Source: Anaerococcus sp.
Lineage (GTDB): Bacteria; Bacillota; Clostridia; Tissierellales; Peptoniphilaceae
Length of the DNA: 11,961 bases
Assembly (NCBI GenBank): GCA_030825745.1
Contig: JAPJPH010000014.1
Coordinates: 1-11,961 of the forward strand
Direction: 5' to 3'
Shown here: one piece after another, positions 1-7,978 of the stretch
How positions within the stretch are numbered: position 1 is the first letter of the stretch
Layout: each line of letters opens with the position of its first letter
The notes under the pieces: generated by a model
The model's database searches: none
Told to the model about the DNA's origin: nothing
What the model saw: the letters and a program-made list of their open reading frames with translations, nothing else
Made by a program: the position numbers and the translations under genes

Positions 1-3
1 ATT

Positions 4-3000
4 ATGAAGTTACACATGGGAGTAGATGTAGGATCTACGACAGTTAAAATTGTGATTACAGATAAAGACTATAAGATATTACACTCTGTATACGTTCGTC
101 ATAAATCCGATGTAAAACAGACAGTAAAAAAAGTCCTCACAGATTCTTATGAAAAATTTAGTGATGATGAGCTAACTATAAACATTACAGGATCTGGTGG
201 AATGTTTTTTAAAGAGTACCTAGATGTTGATTTTGTTCAAGAGGTTATAGCAGAAACAAAGGCCATAAGAAAGTTTCTTCCAGATACTGATGTTGTTATA
301 GAACTAGGCGGAGAGGATTCGAAGATTACATATTTAAAGGGATCTGTTGAGCAAAGGATGAATTCTATTTGTGCAGGTGGTACAGGAGCTTTTATAGATC
401 AGATGGCATCTTTGCTAGATACAGATGCAAGTGGACTTAATGAGCTATCAAAAAATTATAAGAAGATATATCCAATAGCTAGTAGGTGCGGGGTATTTGC
501 AAAAACGGATATCCAAGCCTTAATGAACCAAGGAGCTAGTAGGGAAGATATAGCTATATCAATTTTTCAATCAGTTGTAAATCAAACTATATCAAACCTA
601 GCTTGTGGTAGGCCAATAAGGGGTAATGTTACATTTTTAGGTGGTCCCTTGCACTTTTTACCATCACTTAGGGATAGGTTTAAAGAAACCCTTGGAGAAG
701 AAGAAAATGCCTTCCATACTCCAGAAAATGCCCAACTATATGTGGCCTTAGGTGCAGCTATCCTATCAAGTGAGGGTGAAAAATATATATCCTATAAGGA
801 TCTTTTAAAAAAATTAAATGAAAAAGAACCAGAAGAAGCTAAAGAAACAAAGAAATTAGAGGCCTTATTTGAAAGTGAAAAAGATTATGAGACCTTTAAG
901 AAAGAGCATGAAACAGACTTAGTTAAATATGAAAGCCTAGAAGATTATGAGGGTCCTATTTATGTGGGTATAGATGCTGGATCAACTACTAGTAAGATGG
1001 TGTGGCTAAGTGAGGATAAAAAAATCCTCCTAGATGATTATAGGATGAACCTAGGTAGACCTTTAGAGGTAGTTATAGCTATGCTAAAGGATGGATATAA
1101 AAGAAAGAATAAAAATGCTTATATAGCTTCAAGTGGTATATGCGGCTATGGAGAAGATTTTATAAAAAATGCCCTTCATATAGACAATGGAGAGGTTGAA
1201 ACCATAGCCCACTATAACGCAGCCAAATTTTTTAATAAAGATGTTGATTTTATCCTAGATATAGGTGGCCAAGATATGAAGGCTATGCATATCAAAGATG
1301 GGATTATAGATTCTATTCAATTAAACGAAGCATGCTCATCAGGATGTGGGTCTTTCCTATCTACCTTTGCAGCCTCAGTTGGTATGAATGTAGCTGATTT
1401 TCAAAAAACAGCCCTTTTTGGAAAAAATCCTCAAGACTTAGGTTCTAGATGTACAGTATTTATGAACTCTAAGGTAAAACAGGCCCAAAAAGAAGGAGCA
1501 GAAGTAAGTGATATAGCAGCAGGACTTTGCTATTCAGTAATTAAAAATGCCATCCAAAAGGTTATAAAAGTTCGTGACCCCAAATCCCTAGGCGAAAACC
1601 TAGTAGTCCAAGGTGGTACCTTCTATGGAGATGCCATCCTTAGAGCCTTTGAGAAAATTACTGGTAGAAAGACAACTAGACCAGAAATTGCAGGCCTAAT
1701 GGGTGCTATGGGTATGGCCCTAATATCCATGGATAAATCTACAGGAGCATCTACACTATCATCTTTAGAAAAACTAGATAACTTTACCTATGAGCAAAAA
1801 AATGCTAGGTGTGGTTTATGCTCAAATAATTGTGCCCTAATTATAAACAAATTCCCAGATGGATCTAGATATATAACTGGAAATAGGTGCGAAAGAGGTC
1901 AGGGAGTTAAGGAAAATCATACCTTTGCTGACTATAACATGTACAAATTTAAAAATAACTTGCTATTTAACAGGCCATCTTTAGATGAAAAGGATGCTAG
2001 GTTTGGAACAGTTGGACTTCCTAGAGTCTTAAATATGTATGAAGACTATCCATTTTGGCATAGCTTCTTTACAAGCCTTGGTTTTAAAGTTATACTTTCA
2101 AGACAGTCAGATAGAGACTTATATGAGAAGGGGATTTCATCTATATCATCAGAAACTGCTTGCTATCCTGCCAAGCTTGCCCATGGACATATAGAAGACT
2201 TGATAGAAAAAAATCCTGATTTAATATTTTATCCAGCCATATTTTTTGAACTAAAACAATTTAAAAAGGCTCAAAATCATATGAACTGTCCAGTGGTTAG
2301 TGGATATCCAGATGTAATAAAAAACAATGTGGAAAATCTAGAGGGCCACAACTTCATGAACCCTTACCTATCCTTTGAGTCAGAAAAGATAATTAGAAAT
2401 AGGCTTATAGAAGAATTTGAAGGATATGAACATAAGGGAAATGTAATAAGCAAAAAAGAAATCAAAAATGCGGTGAAAAAAGCTTGGGATGCTAAGGCAG
2501 ATTACCACAAACAGATAAAAGATCGTGGTAAGCAAATAATAGATTATGTAAACTCTAAAAATATAAATGCCATAGTCCTTGCCGGCAGACCTTACCATGT
2601 GGACCCAGAAATAAACCATGGTATACCAGAACTGATTGAGGGAATGAGAATCCCAGTTTTATCAGAAGATGCTATAGCATATAACTTAGAAGATATAGAT
2701 AGTAAGGTAAGGGTCCTAGACCAGTGGTCCTACCATGCTAGGTTATATAGGGCAAGTGAATATGTAGCAGGAAATGAGAACCTCCAACTAATCCAATTAA
2801 ACTCCTTTGGATGTGGACTAGATGCAGTAACAACAGACCAAGTTCAAGACCTACTTGAAGCAAATGGCAAGATATATACCTTGCTTAAGATAGATGAAGT
2901 ATCAAACCTAGGAGCTGTAAAAATCAGAATTAGGTCTTTACTCCAAGCTCTAAACCAGAAGAAAATGATGGGTATAACCTTTAGCAAAGATCCATCTAGA

Positions 3001-4275
3001 CTAGATTATAATACACCAGAATTTTCAAAAAAGATGATTGAAGAAGGTTATACAATCCTAGCTCCACAAATGGCTAGAGAGCATTTTAGGCTAATGAAAC
3101 CAGTATTTCATAGCTATGGCTATAACCTAGAATTTTTAGATACAGTTGATGATAAGGTAATAGATCATGGTCTAAAATATGTAAACAACGATTCATGTTA
3201 CCCATCTATAACCGCAGTAGGACAACTCCTTGAGGCGGTAAACTCTGGTAGGTATGATAAAGACAAACTAGCCCTACTAATGACCCAAACTGGGGGAGCA
3301 TGCAGGGCATCTAACTATGTAGGATATATTAGAAAGGGACTAAAAGATCAGGGATTGACCAACATACCAGTAATAGCCCTATCAGCCCAAGGTATAGAAA
3401 CTAATGCAGGATTTAACCTAAGAAAACCATCAACCCTACCTATGTTAACTAAGGCCATAAGAGCTCTAATGCTAGGGGATTTAATAAATAGGGTATCAAA
3501 CAGAACCAGACCATATGAATTGGTAAAAGGGTCCATAAATGATCTGAAAGAGTCATGGATAAAAAAATGTGAACAGATGGCCCCTGACATGGATGCTAGA
3601 GTCTATGAAAAAGCAGTAAATGACATAGTTAGAGATTTTGATAATGTTGAAATTAGTAATGTCAAAAAGCCAAAAGCTGGGATAGTAGGAGAAATCCTTG
3701 TAAAATTTTTACCAGAAGCTAACAACCACCTTCAAGATGTTCTAGAAGCAGAAGGGGCAGAGGTTATAGTTCCAGACCTAACAGACTTTTTAATGTATTG
3801 TCTAAAAAACTCAAAACTAAAGGCCGACCTATATGGAAAAAGTAAAATAAAGGCAAGCTTTAGTAATATTGGAATCAAACTTATAGAAGATTTTAGAAAG
3901 CCTGTAAGAAATGCCCTAGCTAATAGTCAAAGATTTGAACAACCACTATATATAGAAGAAGTTGTAGAATATGCCAAAGAAGTAGCATCTCTAGGTAACC
4001 AAGCTGGAGAGGGTTGGTTACTAGCAGGAGAGATGGTTGAGCTAATAAAACAAGGAGCACCAAACATAGTTTGTATCCAACCATTTGGATGTCTACCAAA
4101 CCACATAACAGGTAAGGGGGTTATGAAAAAAATCAGGCAAAATTATGAACAAGCCAACATAGTTGCCATAGACTATGATCCAGGAGCCAGCGAAGTAAAT
4201 CAAATAAATAGGGTAAAACTTATGATGAGTAAGGCAAGAGAAGCCCTAAAAGAAAGTGAAAATATAATTAAATAA
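4..4275 (+). CDS. 2-hydroxyacyl-CoA dehydratase activase-like giant protein (two BcrAD/BadFG ATPase domains plus dehydratase-like C-terminal part)
   Basis: This 1423-aa protein fuses activator and dehydratase-like modules. The first ASKHA ATPase domain (about 5-260) shows GVDVGSTT, ITGSGG, ELGGEDSK and CAGGTG, where C123 is the likely [4Fe-4S] ligand. The second (about 319-580) shows GIDAGSTTSK, DIGGQDMK and EACSSGCGSF (C444, C448). A cysteine cluster follows (C603, C606, C610, C629), then a DUF2229-like region (ETACYPAK, C720) and further conserved Cys motifs: NSFGCGLD (C937), NDSCYPS (C1065), GGACRASNY (C1100) and PFGCLPNH (C1363). In this family ATP hydrolysis by the activator drives low-potential electron transfer to an Fe-S partner; here both appear to sit in one chain. 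The physiological substrate is unknown. The start is uncertain: the sequence begins three bases upstream, so no ribosome binding site can be seen, and ATG at 16 is an alternative. It is probably cytoplasmic. Confidence 0.9.
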   Translation: MKLHMGVDVGSTTVKIVITDKDYKILHSVYVRHKSDVKQTVKKVLTDSYEKFSDDELTINITGSGGMFFKEYLDVDFVQEVIAETKAIRKFLPDTDVVIELGGEDSKITYLKGSVEQRMNSICAGGTGAFIDQMASLLDTDASGLNELSKNYKKIYPIASRCGVFAKTDIQALMNQGASREDIAISIFQSVVNQTISNLACGRPIRGNVTFLGGPLHFLPSLRDRFKETLGEEENAFHTPENAQLYVALGAAILSSEGEKYISYKDLLKKLNEKEPEEAKETKKLEALFESEKDYETFKKEHETDLVKYESLEDYEGPIYVGIDAGSTTSKMVWLSEDKKILLDDYRMNLGRPLEVVIAMLKDGYKRKNKNAYIASSGICGYGEDFIKNALHIDNGEVETIAHYNAAKFFNKDVDFILDIGGQDMKAMHIKDGIIDSIQLNEACSSGCGSFLSTFAASVGMNVADFQKTALFGKNPQDLGSRCTVFMNSKVKQAQKEGAEVSDIAAGLCYSVIKNAIQKVIKVRDPKSLGENLVVQGGTFYGDAILRAFEKITGRKTTRPEIAGLMGAMGMALISMDKSTGASTLSSLEKLDNFTYEQKNARCGLCSNNCALIINKFPDGSRYITGNRCERGQGVKENHTFADYNMYKFKNNLLFNRPSLDEKDARFGTVGLPRVLNMYEDYPFWHSFFTSLGFKVILSRQSDRDLYEKGISSISSETACYPAKLAHGHIEDLIEKNPDLIFYPAIFFELKQFKKAQNHMNCPVVSGYPDVIKNNVENLEGHNFMNPYLSFESEKIIRNRLIEEFEGYEHKGNVISKKEIKNAVKKAWDAKADYHKQIKDRGKQIIDYVNSKNINAIVLAGRPYHVDPEINHGIPELIEGMRIPVLSEDAIAYNLEDIDSKVRVLDQWSYHARLYRASEYVAGNENLQLIQLNSFGCGLDAVTTDQVQDLLEANGKIYTLLKIDEVSNLGAVKIRIRSLLQALNQKKMMGITFSKDPSRLDYNTPEFSKKMIEEGYTILAPQMAREHFRLMKPVFHSYGYNLEFLDTVDDKVIDHGLKYVNNDSCYPSITAVGQLLEAVNSGRYDKDKLALLMTQTGGACRASNYVGYIRKGLKDQGLTNIPVIALSAQGIETNAGFNLRKPSTLPMLTKAIRALMLGDLINRVSNRTRPYELVKGSINDLKESWIKKCEQMAPDMDARVYEKAVNDIVRDFDNVEISNVKKPKAGIVGEILVKFLPEANNHLQDVLEAEGAEVIVPDLTDFLMYCLKNSKLKADLYGKSKIKASFSNIGIKLIEDFRKPVRNALANSQRFEQPLYIEEVVEYAKEVASLGNQAGEGWLLAGEMVELIKQGAPNIVCIQPFGCLPNHITGKGVMKKIRQNYEQANIVAIDYDPGASEVNQINRVKLMMSKAREALKESENIIK

Positions 4276-4276
4276 T

Positions 4277-4412
4277 AAAAGAGGTAGTTGCAAAATTAAG
4301 GAAAAATCCTTCCCTCATATGACTGTTATTAAAAAATTATACCTAGCCTATTGGCTAATAAGGTAAAATTTAGATAATAAGAAAGGGGATTTATTTTGCA
4401 ACTAGCTCTTTT
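4277..4412. repeat. 136-bp inverted-repeat element with internal hairpins (MITE-like or structured RNA)
   Basis: Two 20-nt arms, 4277-4296 and 4393-4412, are reverse complements at 19 of 20 positions (core TAGTTGCAAAAT / ATTTTGCAACTA). Inside lie a 5-bp hairpin (4298-4302 with 4307-4311, loop AAAA) and a longer one at about 4335-4370 with TAGCC/GGCTA at its tip and AATT/AATT at its base. The left arm begins one base after the preceding stop codon and the right arm runs into a short T-tract. It could be a miniature inverted-repeat element (the TTGCAAA terminus recalls some insertion-sequence ends), a small structured RNA, or an elaborate terminator. No flanking target duplication and no coding capacity are visible. 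The SRP-RNA and T-box core motifs are absent. Confidence 0.6.
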
Positions 4413-4433
4413 TATATACCAAAATTCACCTTA

Positions 4434-4460
4434 ATATTTTACATTTTGAGAGTAAAATAT
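4434..4460. repeat. 9-bp perfect inverted repeat upstream of the LCP gene
   Basis: ATATTTTAC at 4434-4442 is repeated in reverse complement at 4452-4460, separated by 9 nt. A smaller 5-bp repeat (AGTAA/TTACT, 4462-4475) follows directly. The pair lies about 90 nt upstream of the LCP start, so it could be an operator or an AT-rich hairpin. Such repeats also occur by chance in AT-rich DNA. The rest of the 4276-4549 spacer holds the 4277-4412 element and a possible -10 box, and no gene. Confidence 0.3.
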
Positions 4461-4515
4461 AAGTAAACTCTTACTATACTATAAGATATTAAACTACGGC
4501 CATAGCCATATTGGG

Positions 4516-4521
4516 TATAAT
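4516..4521 (+). promoter_or_regulatory. possible sigma-A -10 box for the LCP/fni operon
   Basis: A perfect TATAAT lies 28 nt upstream of the LCP start codon, within a spacer that follows the inverted-repeat element. No good -35 hexamer lies 16-18 nt upstream; the nearest resemblance, TTAAAC at 4489-4494, is 21 nt away. The call rests on the -10 box and its position alone. Confidence 0.3.
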
Positions 4522-4549
4522 ACTAAGAGATAAAAAATGAGGAAATAAG

Positions 4550-5806
4550 ATGAGATTAAAAAGATTTATTGCCCTACTCCTAACAATTATAATATCATTT
4601 TTAGGTTCTAAGGCTATATTAAATATCCTAGATCAAAAAGAAATGGAAGAACTATATGCAGGCGATAGTTCATATAATGATCAGGCTATAAAAGATAATA
4701 AAAATGAATACCTAATCCTCCTAGTAGGGGTAGATAAAAATGGAGACTACAACGAGGATGATGATTACACTAGAACTGATACAATAATGCTAGTAAAGGC
4801 AAATGTTGAAACTGGAATGATTGATATATTATCCATACCAAGAGACTCTAGGGTAAAAATTAGGGATGACTTTGATAAGATCAACCATGCCCATGCCTTT
4901 GGAGGAATTGATCTTAGTATGCAAAGTCTTAGAAACTTTCTAGGCCTTGATATAGATTACTATGTTCAAGTCGACTATAAGGCAGTTGAAAATATAATAG
5001 ATGCCCTAGGAGGGGTTGATTATAAGGTTCCTAGTGGAGTTTCCATAAGGGTTGGATCTTTAAAAATAAATGAGGGAATGAACCACTTTGATGGAAAGCA
5101 TGCTATGTGGTATCTAAGGACTAGAAAAATTTATGATAATGGAGATATAGGAAGGGTAAATGCCCAACAAGATTTTATGAAGGCCATGGTAGATGAGATG
5201 GTCAAAAAATCTAAAAATGTCAACCTAACAACCTTTGCTCTAAACTATGTCCAATATGTAAAAACTAACTTGCCTGCTGGCATTATAATAAATCTGGCTA
5301 AAAACATAGAGAAGTTCTCATCAAAAAATGTAAATACACATGTAGTACCAGGTGAAGAGGAAACAATAGATGGCACAAGCTATTGGATAGTAGACTATGA
5401 AAAAACCTGGGATATAGTTGATGATAGATTTCATAATTTCAAACTTAAAAATTGGACTAAAGAAAAGTCTGGCTTAATGGATGAGAAAAATCAAGAAAAA
5501 ATCCCAGATGATTCTAACAATGAGCAAGATCTAGACCCTAACACCTATCAAAATGAAAATTATGAGTATAGCCAACCAGCATATGAGAACACCATAGATA
5601 CTAGTGATGATTACTATTATGAAGATGATCACTATTATGAAGATGATTATTACGAGGATGATTATTACTATGAAGAGCCCTCATATGAAGAAGATGATAA
5701 TCAAGATCAAGAAGAAGTAGAAGAGTCCAGTGAAAAATCAAGCCCAGAAGAAAAATCCGATACAAGTGATAAAGAAGAAGATAGCGAGGGGGATACAGAT
5801 GAATAG
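4550..5806 (+). CDS. LytR-CpsA-Psr (LCP) family cell-wall polymer transferase with acidic, tyrosine-rich tail
   Basis: A 418-aa membrane-anchored extracellular protein. Residues 5-26 form one hydrophobic segment after a basic N-terminus (MRLKR), with the rest predicted outside. The LCP domain spans about 52-290 and shows the family signatures: RTDTIMLV (R75, D77), SIPRDSRV (R98, D99, R101), KINHAHA (110-116) and the YLRTRK...DIGR segment (R190, R192, D199, R202), which hold the arginines and aspartates that bind the polyprenyl-pyrophosphate and metal. Known members transfer teichoic acids or capsular polysaccharide from undecaprenyl-pyrophosphate to peptidoglycan; the polymer here is unknown. 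From about 300 the chain is low complexity, with four DDYYYE-like units and then an Asp/Glu/Ser stretch to the end. The start follows GAGG at 4539-4542 with 7-nt spacing. The last 8 nt overlap the IPP isomerase start. Confidence 0.93.
   Translation: MRLKRFIALLLTIIISFLGSKAILNILDQKEMEELYAGDSSYNDQAIKDNKNEYLILLVGVDKNGDYNEDDDYTRTDTIMLVKANVETGMIDILSIPRDSRVKIRDDFDKINHAHAFGGIDLSMQSLRNFLGLDIDYYVQVDYKAVENIIDALGGVDYKVPSGVSIRVGSLKINEGMNHFDGKHAMWYLRTRKIYDNGDIGRVNAQQDFMKAMVDEMVKKSKNVNLTTFALNYVQYVKTNLPAGIIINLAKNIEKFSSKNVNTHVVPGEEETIDGTSYWIVDYEKTWDIVDDRFHNFKLKNWTKEKSGLMDEKNQEKIPDDSNNEQDLDPNTYQNENYEYSQPAYENTIDTSDDYYYEDDHYYEDDYYEDDYYYEEPSYEEDDNQDQEEVEESSEKSSPEEKSDTSDKEEDSEGDTDE
5606..5674 (+). repeat. in-frame tandem repeat encoding DDYYYE-type units in the LCP tail
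   Basis: Four consecutive units encode DDYYYE (5606-5623), DDHYYE (5624-5641), DDYYE (5642-5656) and DDYYYE (5657-5674). Units are 18, 18, 15 and 18 nt, starting GATGAT and ending GAA or GAG. All differences are in-frame, so unit number could change without breaking the gene. The encoded tail is exposed outside the membrane and strongly acidic. Confidence 0.8.
5786..5793 (+). promoter_or_regulatory. ribosome binding site deciding the fni start
   Basis: GAGGGGGA lies inside the LCP coding sequence, 5 nt before the ATG at 5799. The fni frame is open further upstream, with an in-frame ATG at 5730, but the 23 extra residues that start would add are lysine-rich and unlike the family N-terminus. 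This site therefore fixes the start at 5799. Confidence 0.8.
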
Positions 5807-6818
5807 TCAAAGAAAAGAAAGAAAAGATGAGCATATTCAAAATTATTTAAAAAGTGAAAATGTTACAAGCACCTTATTTGATGATGTTTACTTAGAACAT
5901 GTAGCCCTATCAGATATAAGTTTAGACATGGTAGATACATCAATTGAATTTCTTGGCAAAAGAATTTCTATGCCCTTTATGATAAATGCTATAACTGGGG
6001 GTGGAGAATCATCTGCAGATATCAATGAAGACCTATCATCAATTTGTGAGAGCCTAAACATCCCAATGGCTGTAGGTAGCGAAGCCATAGCATTAAGTGA
6101 ACCTGATAGTGTGGAATCATTTGCCCTAATAAAAGAAAAAGATATAGTTAGGATTGGAAATTTAGGATGCGAGAGAAAATATGAAGATTTCACCTTTGCT
6201 AGAGACCTAATAAATGCAGATGCCATCCAACTCCACCTAAACATGGCCCAAGAGTTAGTTATGAAAGAAGGAGATAGGAGTTTTGTTGGAGTTAGCCAAT
6301 TAGTAGAAAAATTAGCCAATGAATTTACCTATCCACTTATAGTAAAAGAAACAGGTTGTGGGATATCAAAAAAAGTAGCCCAAAACCTATATAATATGGG
6401 AGTTAGGTATATAGATGTAGCAGGTAAGGGTGGTACCAACTTTATAGAAATAGAAGATCTAAGAGACTTTGAGACAGATTTTTCAGAAATATATGACTGG
6501 GGTATACCTACTGCTAAATCAATAATAGATACTAGAAGTGTGTCAGATGATATATTTATAATAGCATCAGGAGGACTAAAAGATGCTATGGATATAGTAA
6601 AATCATTAGTCCTTGGGGCAAATATGGCGGCTATGAGTGGAGAAGTATTAAAATATCTCCTCCATGGTGGATATGATGCTTGTGAAAACTTCTTAAGAGA
6701 GCTAAATCACAAAATAAAAATAATCATGGCCCTACTAGGGGTAACCAGTATAGAAGAGCTTAAAAAAGTAGACTACAAGCTAACAGGCAAATTAAAAGAT
6801 TTAGTATATGTAAATTAA
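5799..6818 (+). CDS. fni: Type 2 isopentenyl-diphosphate delta-isomerase (FMN-dependent)
   Basis: A 339-aa cytoplasmic TIM-barrel flavoprotein that interconverts isopentenyl and dimethylallyl diphosphate using reduced FMN and Mg2+. Family motifs appear in order: RKDEH (8-12, substrate phosphate binding), MPFMINAITGGG (58-69, FMN site), NLGCE (121-125), QLHLN (144-148) followed by QE (151-152, the proton-transfer and Mg region), GDRSFVG, IVKETGCGIS (181-190), GKGGTNF (209-215) and ASGGLKDAMD near the C-terminus. The length is normal for the family. ATG 5799 is preferred over the upstream in-frame ATG 5730 because of the SD at 5786-5793 and the match of the family N-terminus. It overlaps the LCP gene by 8 nt, so translation is probably coupled. 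Type 2 enzymes in Gram-positives usually accompany the mevalonate pathway; no other pathway gene is in view. Confidence 0.93.
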   Translation: MNSQRKERKDEHIQNYLKSENVTSTLFDDVYLEHVALSDISLDMVDTSIEFLGKRISMPFMINAITGGGESSADINEDLSSICESLNIPMAVGSEAIALSEPDSVESFALIKEKDIVRIGNLGCERKYEDFTFARDLINADAIQLHLNMAQELVMKEGDRSFVGVSQLVEKLANEFTYPLIVKETGCGISKKVAQNLYNMGVRYIDVAGKGGTNFIEIEDLRDFETDFSEIYDWGIPTAKSIIDTRSVSDDIFIIASGGLKDAMDIVKSLVLGANMAAMSGEVLKYLLHGGYDACENFLRELNHKIKIIMALLGVTSIEELKKVDYKLTGKLKDLVYVN

Positions 6819-6891
6819 GACTTATTTCTTGGAAAGTAAAGATATCTAGAAACTTAAATATATATTTAACTTACTTAACCAGTAAAGTAGC

Positions 6892-6916
6892 AAAGCAGGA
6901 GACCCTGCTTTTTTTT
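6892..6916 (+). terminator. Rho-independent terminator after fni
   Basis: AAAGCAGG (6892-6899) pairs perfectly with CCTGCTTT (6904-6911) around the 4-nt loop AGAC, and the T-run extends from 6909 to 6916. It lies 73 nt after the fni stop and ends the LCP-fni transcription unit. The stretch between the stop and the hairpin holds a 16-bp AT palindrome (6854-6869) and no gene. Confidence 0.9.
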
Positions 6917-6989
6917 ATAAGGTTATAAATTACTCCTATATATAGCTATAAAAAATGAATAAAATTTCTAGGATATGAATATATTTCTC

Positions 6990-6995
6990 TATAAT
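6990..6995 (+). promoter_or_regulatory. possible -10 box for cysK
   Basis: TATAAT lies 71 nt upstream of the cysK ATG and downstream of the fni terminator, where a new promoter is expected. No clear -35 box is present (TTTCTA at 6965-6970 is 19 nt away). The roughly 60-nt leader to the SD GAAGGAG (7055-7061) contains no T-box or S-box core motif that I can recognise. Confidence 0.35.
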
Positions 6996-7066
6996 GGGTA
7001 TGAACACTTTTAAGCAGATAAAAAAAGTTACTGATTGTTTATCAATTCATATACGAAGGAGCTTTT

Positions 7067-7978
7067 ATGACTATTAAAGAAAATGCAAAAGAACTTATTG
7101 GAAATACTCCCCTACTAAAGCTAAACTCCCTAAAAAAAGAAGGAAGAGCTGACATATACGCTAAGGTGGAGAAAAATAATGTGGCAGGTTCTATAAAAGA
7201 CAGGATTGCCCTTTACATGATAGAAGAAGCAGAAAAAGAAGGAAAGATAAAACCAGGAGATACCATAGTTGAACCTACAAGTGGTAACACAGGTGTTGCC
7301 CTAGCAGCCCTATGTGCTGCCAAAGGTTATAAACTTATCCTAACTATGCCAGCTTCAATGAGTGAAGAAAGAGAAAAACTAGCTAAAGCCTATGGAGCCA
7401 CTGTTATTAGAACAACAGAAAATGCCCTACAAGGAGCCTATGATAAGGCAGTTGAATTATCTAAAGAGGAGGGATATTATTTCCCAGACCAATTTTCTAA
7501 CCCAGCCAATGTAAAGGCTCACTATGAAACAACAGGTCCTGAAATTCTAGAAGAAATAAAACCAGATGCCTTTATAGCAGGAGTAGGTACTGGTGGGACT
7601 GTTTCAGGAGTAGGCAAGCTTTTAAAAGAAACTGATGAGAATATTAAAGTATATGCCATCCAACCAGCTGAAAGTCCACTTTTATCTGGAGGAAAGCCAG
7701 CAGGACACAAGATCCAAGGAATAGGTGGAAACTTTATACCAGATAACCTAAACTTTGATGTAGTAGATGATATAGTAAGCGTATCAAGTGATGATGCTAT
7801 AGCTATGAGTAGAGACCTTGCTAAAAATGAGGCATTATCTGTTGGTATATCAGCAGGTGCCAATGTCAAAGGAGCTATAGATATAGCTGATAAATTAGGA
7901 GAAGGTAAGGTAGTTGTAACTGTTCTACCAGATACTGGAGAAAGATACCTATCTACCAGTCTATATCCAAATGATTAG
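7067..7978 (+). CDS. cysK: Cysteine synthase (O-acetylserine sulfhydrylase)
   Basis: A 303-aa PLP-dependent enzyme of fold type II that makes cysteine from O-acetyl-L-serine and sulfide in the cytoplasm. Visible motifs are NTPLLKL (13-19), the PLP lysine K44 in NVAGSIKDR (38-46; the usual form is NPGGSVKDR), the substrate loop TSGNTG (71-76), MPASMSEER, GTGGT (174-178, PLP phosphate loop), GIGGNFIP, GISAGAN and LPDTGERYLST near the end. The length is normal. SD GAAGGAG lies 5 nt before the ATG. The gene is followed with an 8-nt overlap by cysE, the enzyme that makes its substrate, which supports a cysteine role over cystathionine beta-synthase or another paralogue. Confidence 0.95.
   Translation: MTIKENAKELIGNTPLLKLNSLKKEGRADIYAKVEKNNVAGSIKDRIALYMIEEAEKEGKIKPGDTIVEPTSGNTGVALAALCAAKGYKLILTMPASMSEEREKLAKAYGATVIRTTENALQGAYDKAVELSKEEGYYFPDQFSNPANVKAHYETTGPEILEEIKPDAFIAGVGTGGTVSGVGKLLKETDENIKVYAIQPAESPLLSGGKPAGHKIQGIGGNFIPDNLNFDVVDDIVSVSSDDAIAMSRDLAKNEALSVGISAGANVKGAIDIADKLGEGKVVVTVLPDTGERYLSTSLYPND

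Noticed and set aside
2380..2619. Minus-strand open frame of 79 codons
   Set aside because: It lies wholly inside the activase gene, whose frame carries conserved motifs here. The antisense product shows no family features and has no ribosome binding site.
4277..4412. SRP RNA, 6S RNA or T-box leader
   Set aside because: The conserved SRP-RNA core and T-box AGGGTGG-type motif are absent, and the element is shorter than typical 6S RNA.
5730..5798. Upstream in-frame ATG for the IPP isomerase
   Set aside because: It would overlap the LCP gene by 77 nt and add 23 lysine-rich residues unlike the family. The SD at 5786-5793 serves ATG 5799.
5601..5840. Minus-strand open frame rich in Leu and His opposite the LCP tail
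   Set aside because: It is the complement of the Asp/Tyr repeat; its composition is explained by the sense-strand repeat.
6854..6869. 16-bp AT-only palindrome after fni
   Set aside because: Alternating A/T palindromes are expected by chance in DNA this AT-rich, and it sits between a stop codon and a clear terminator.
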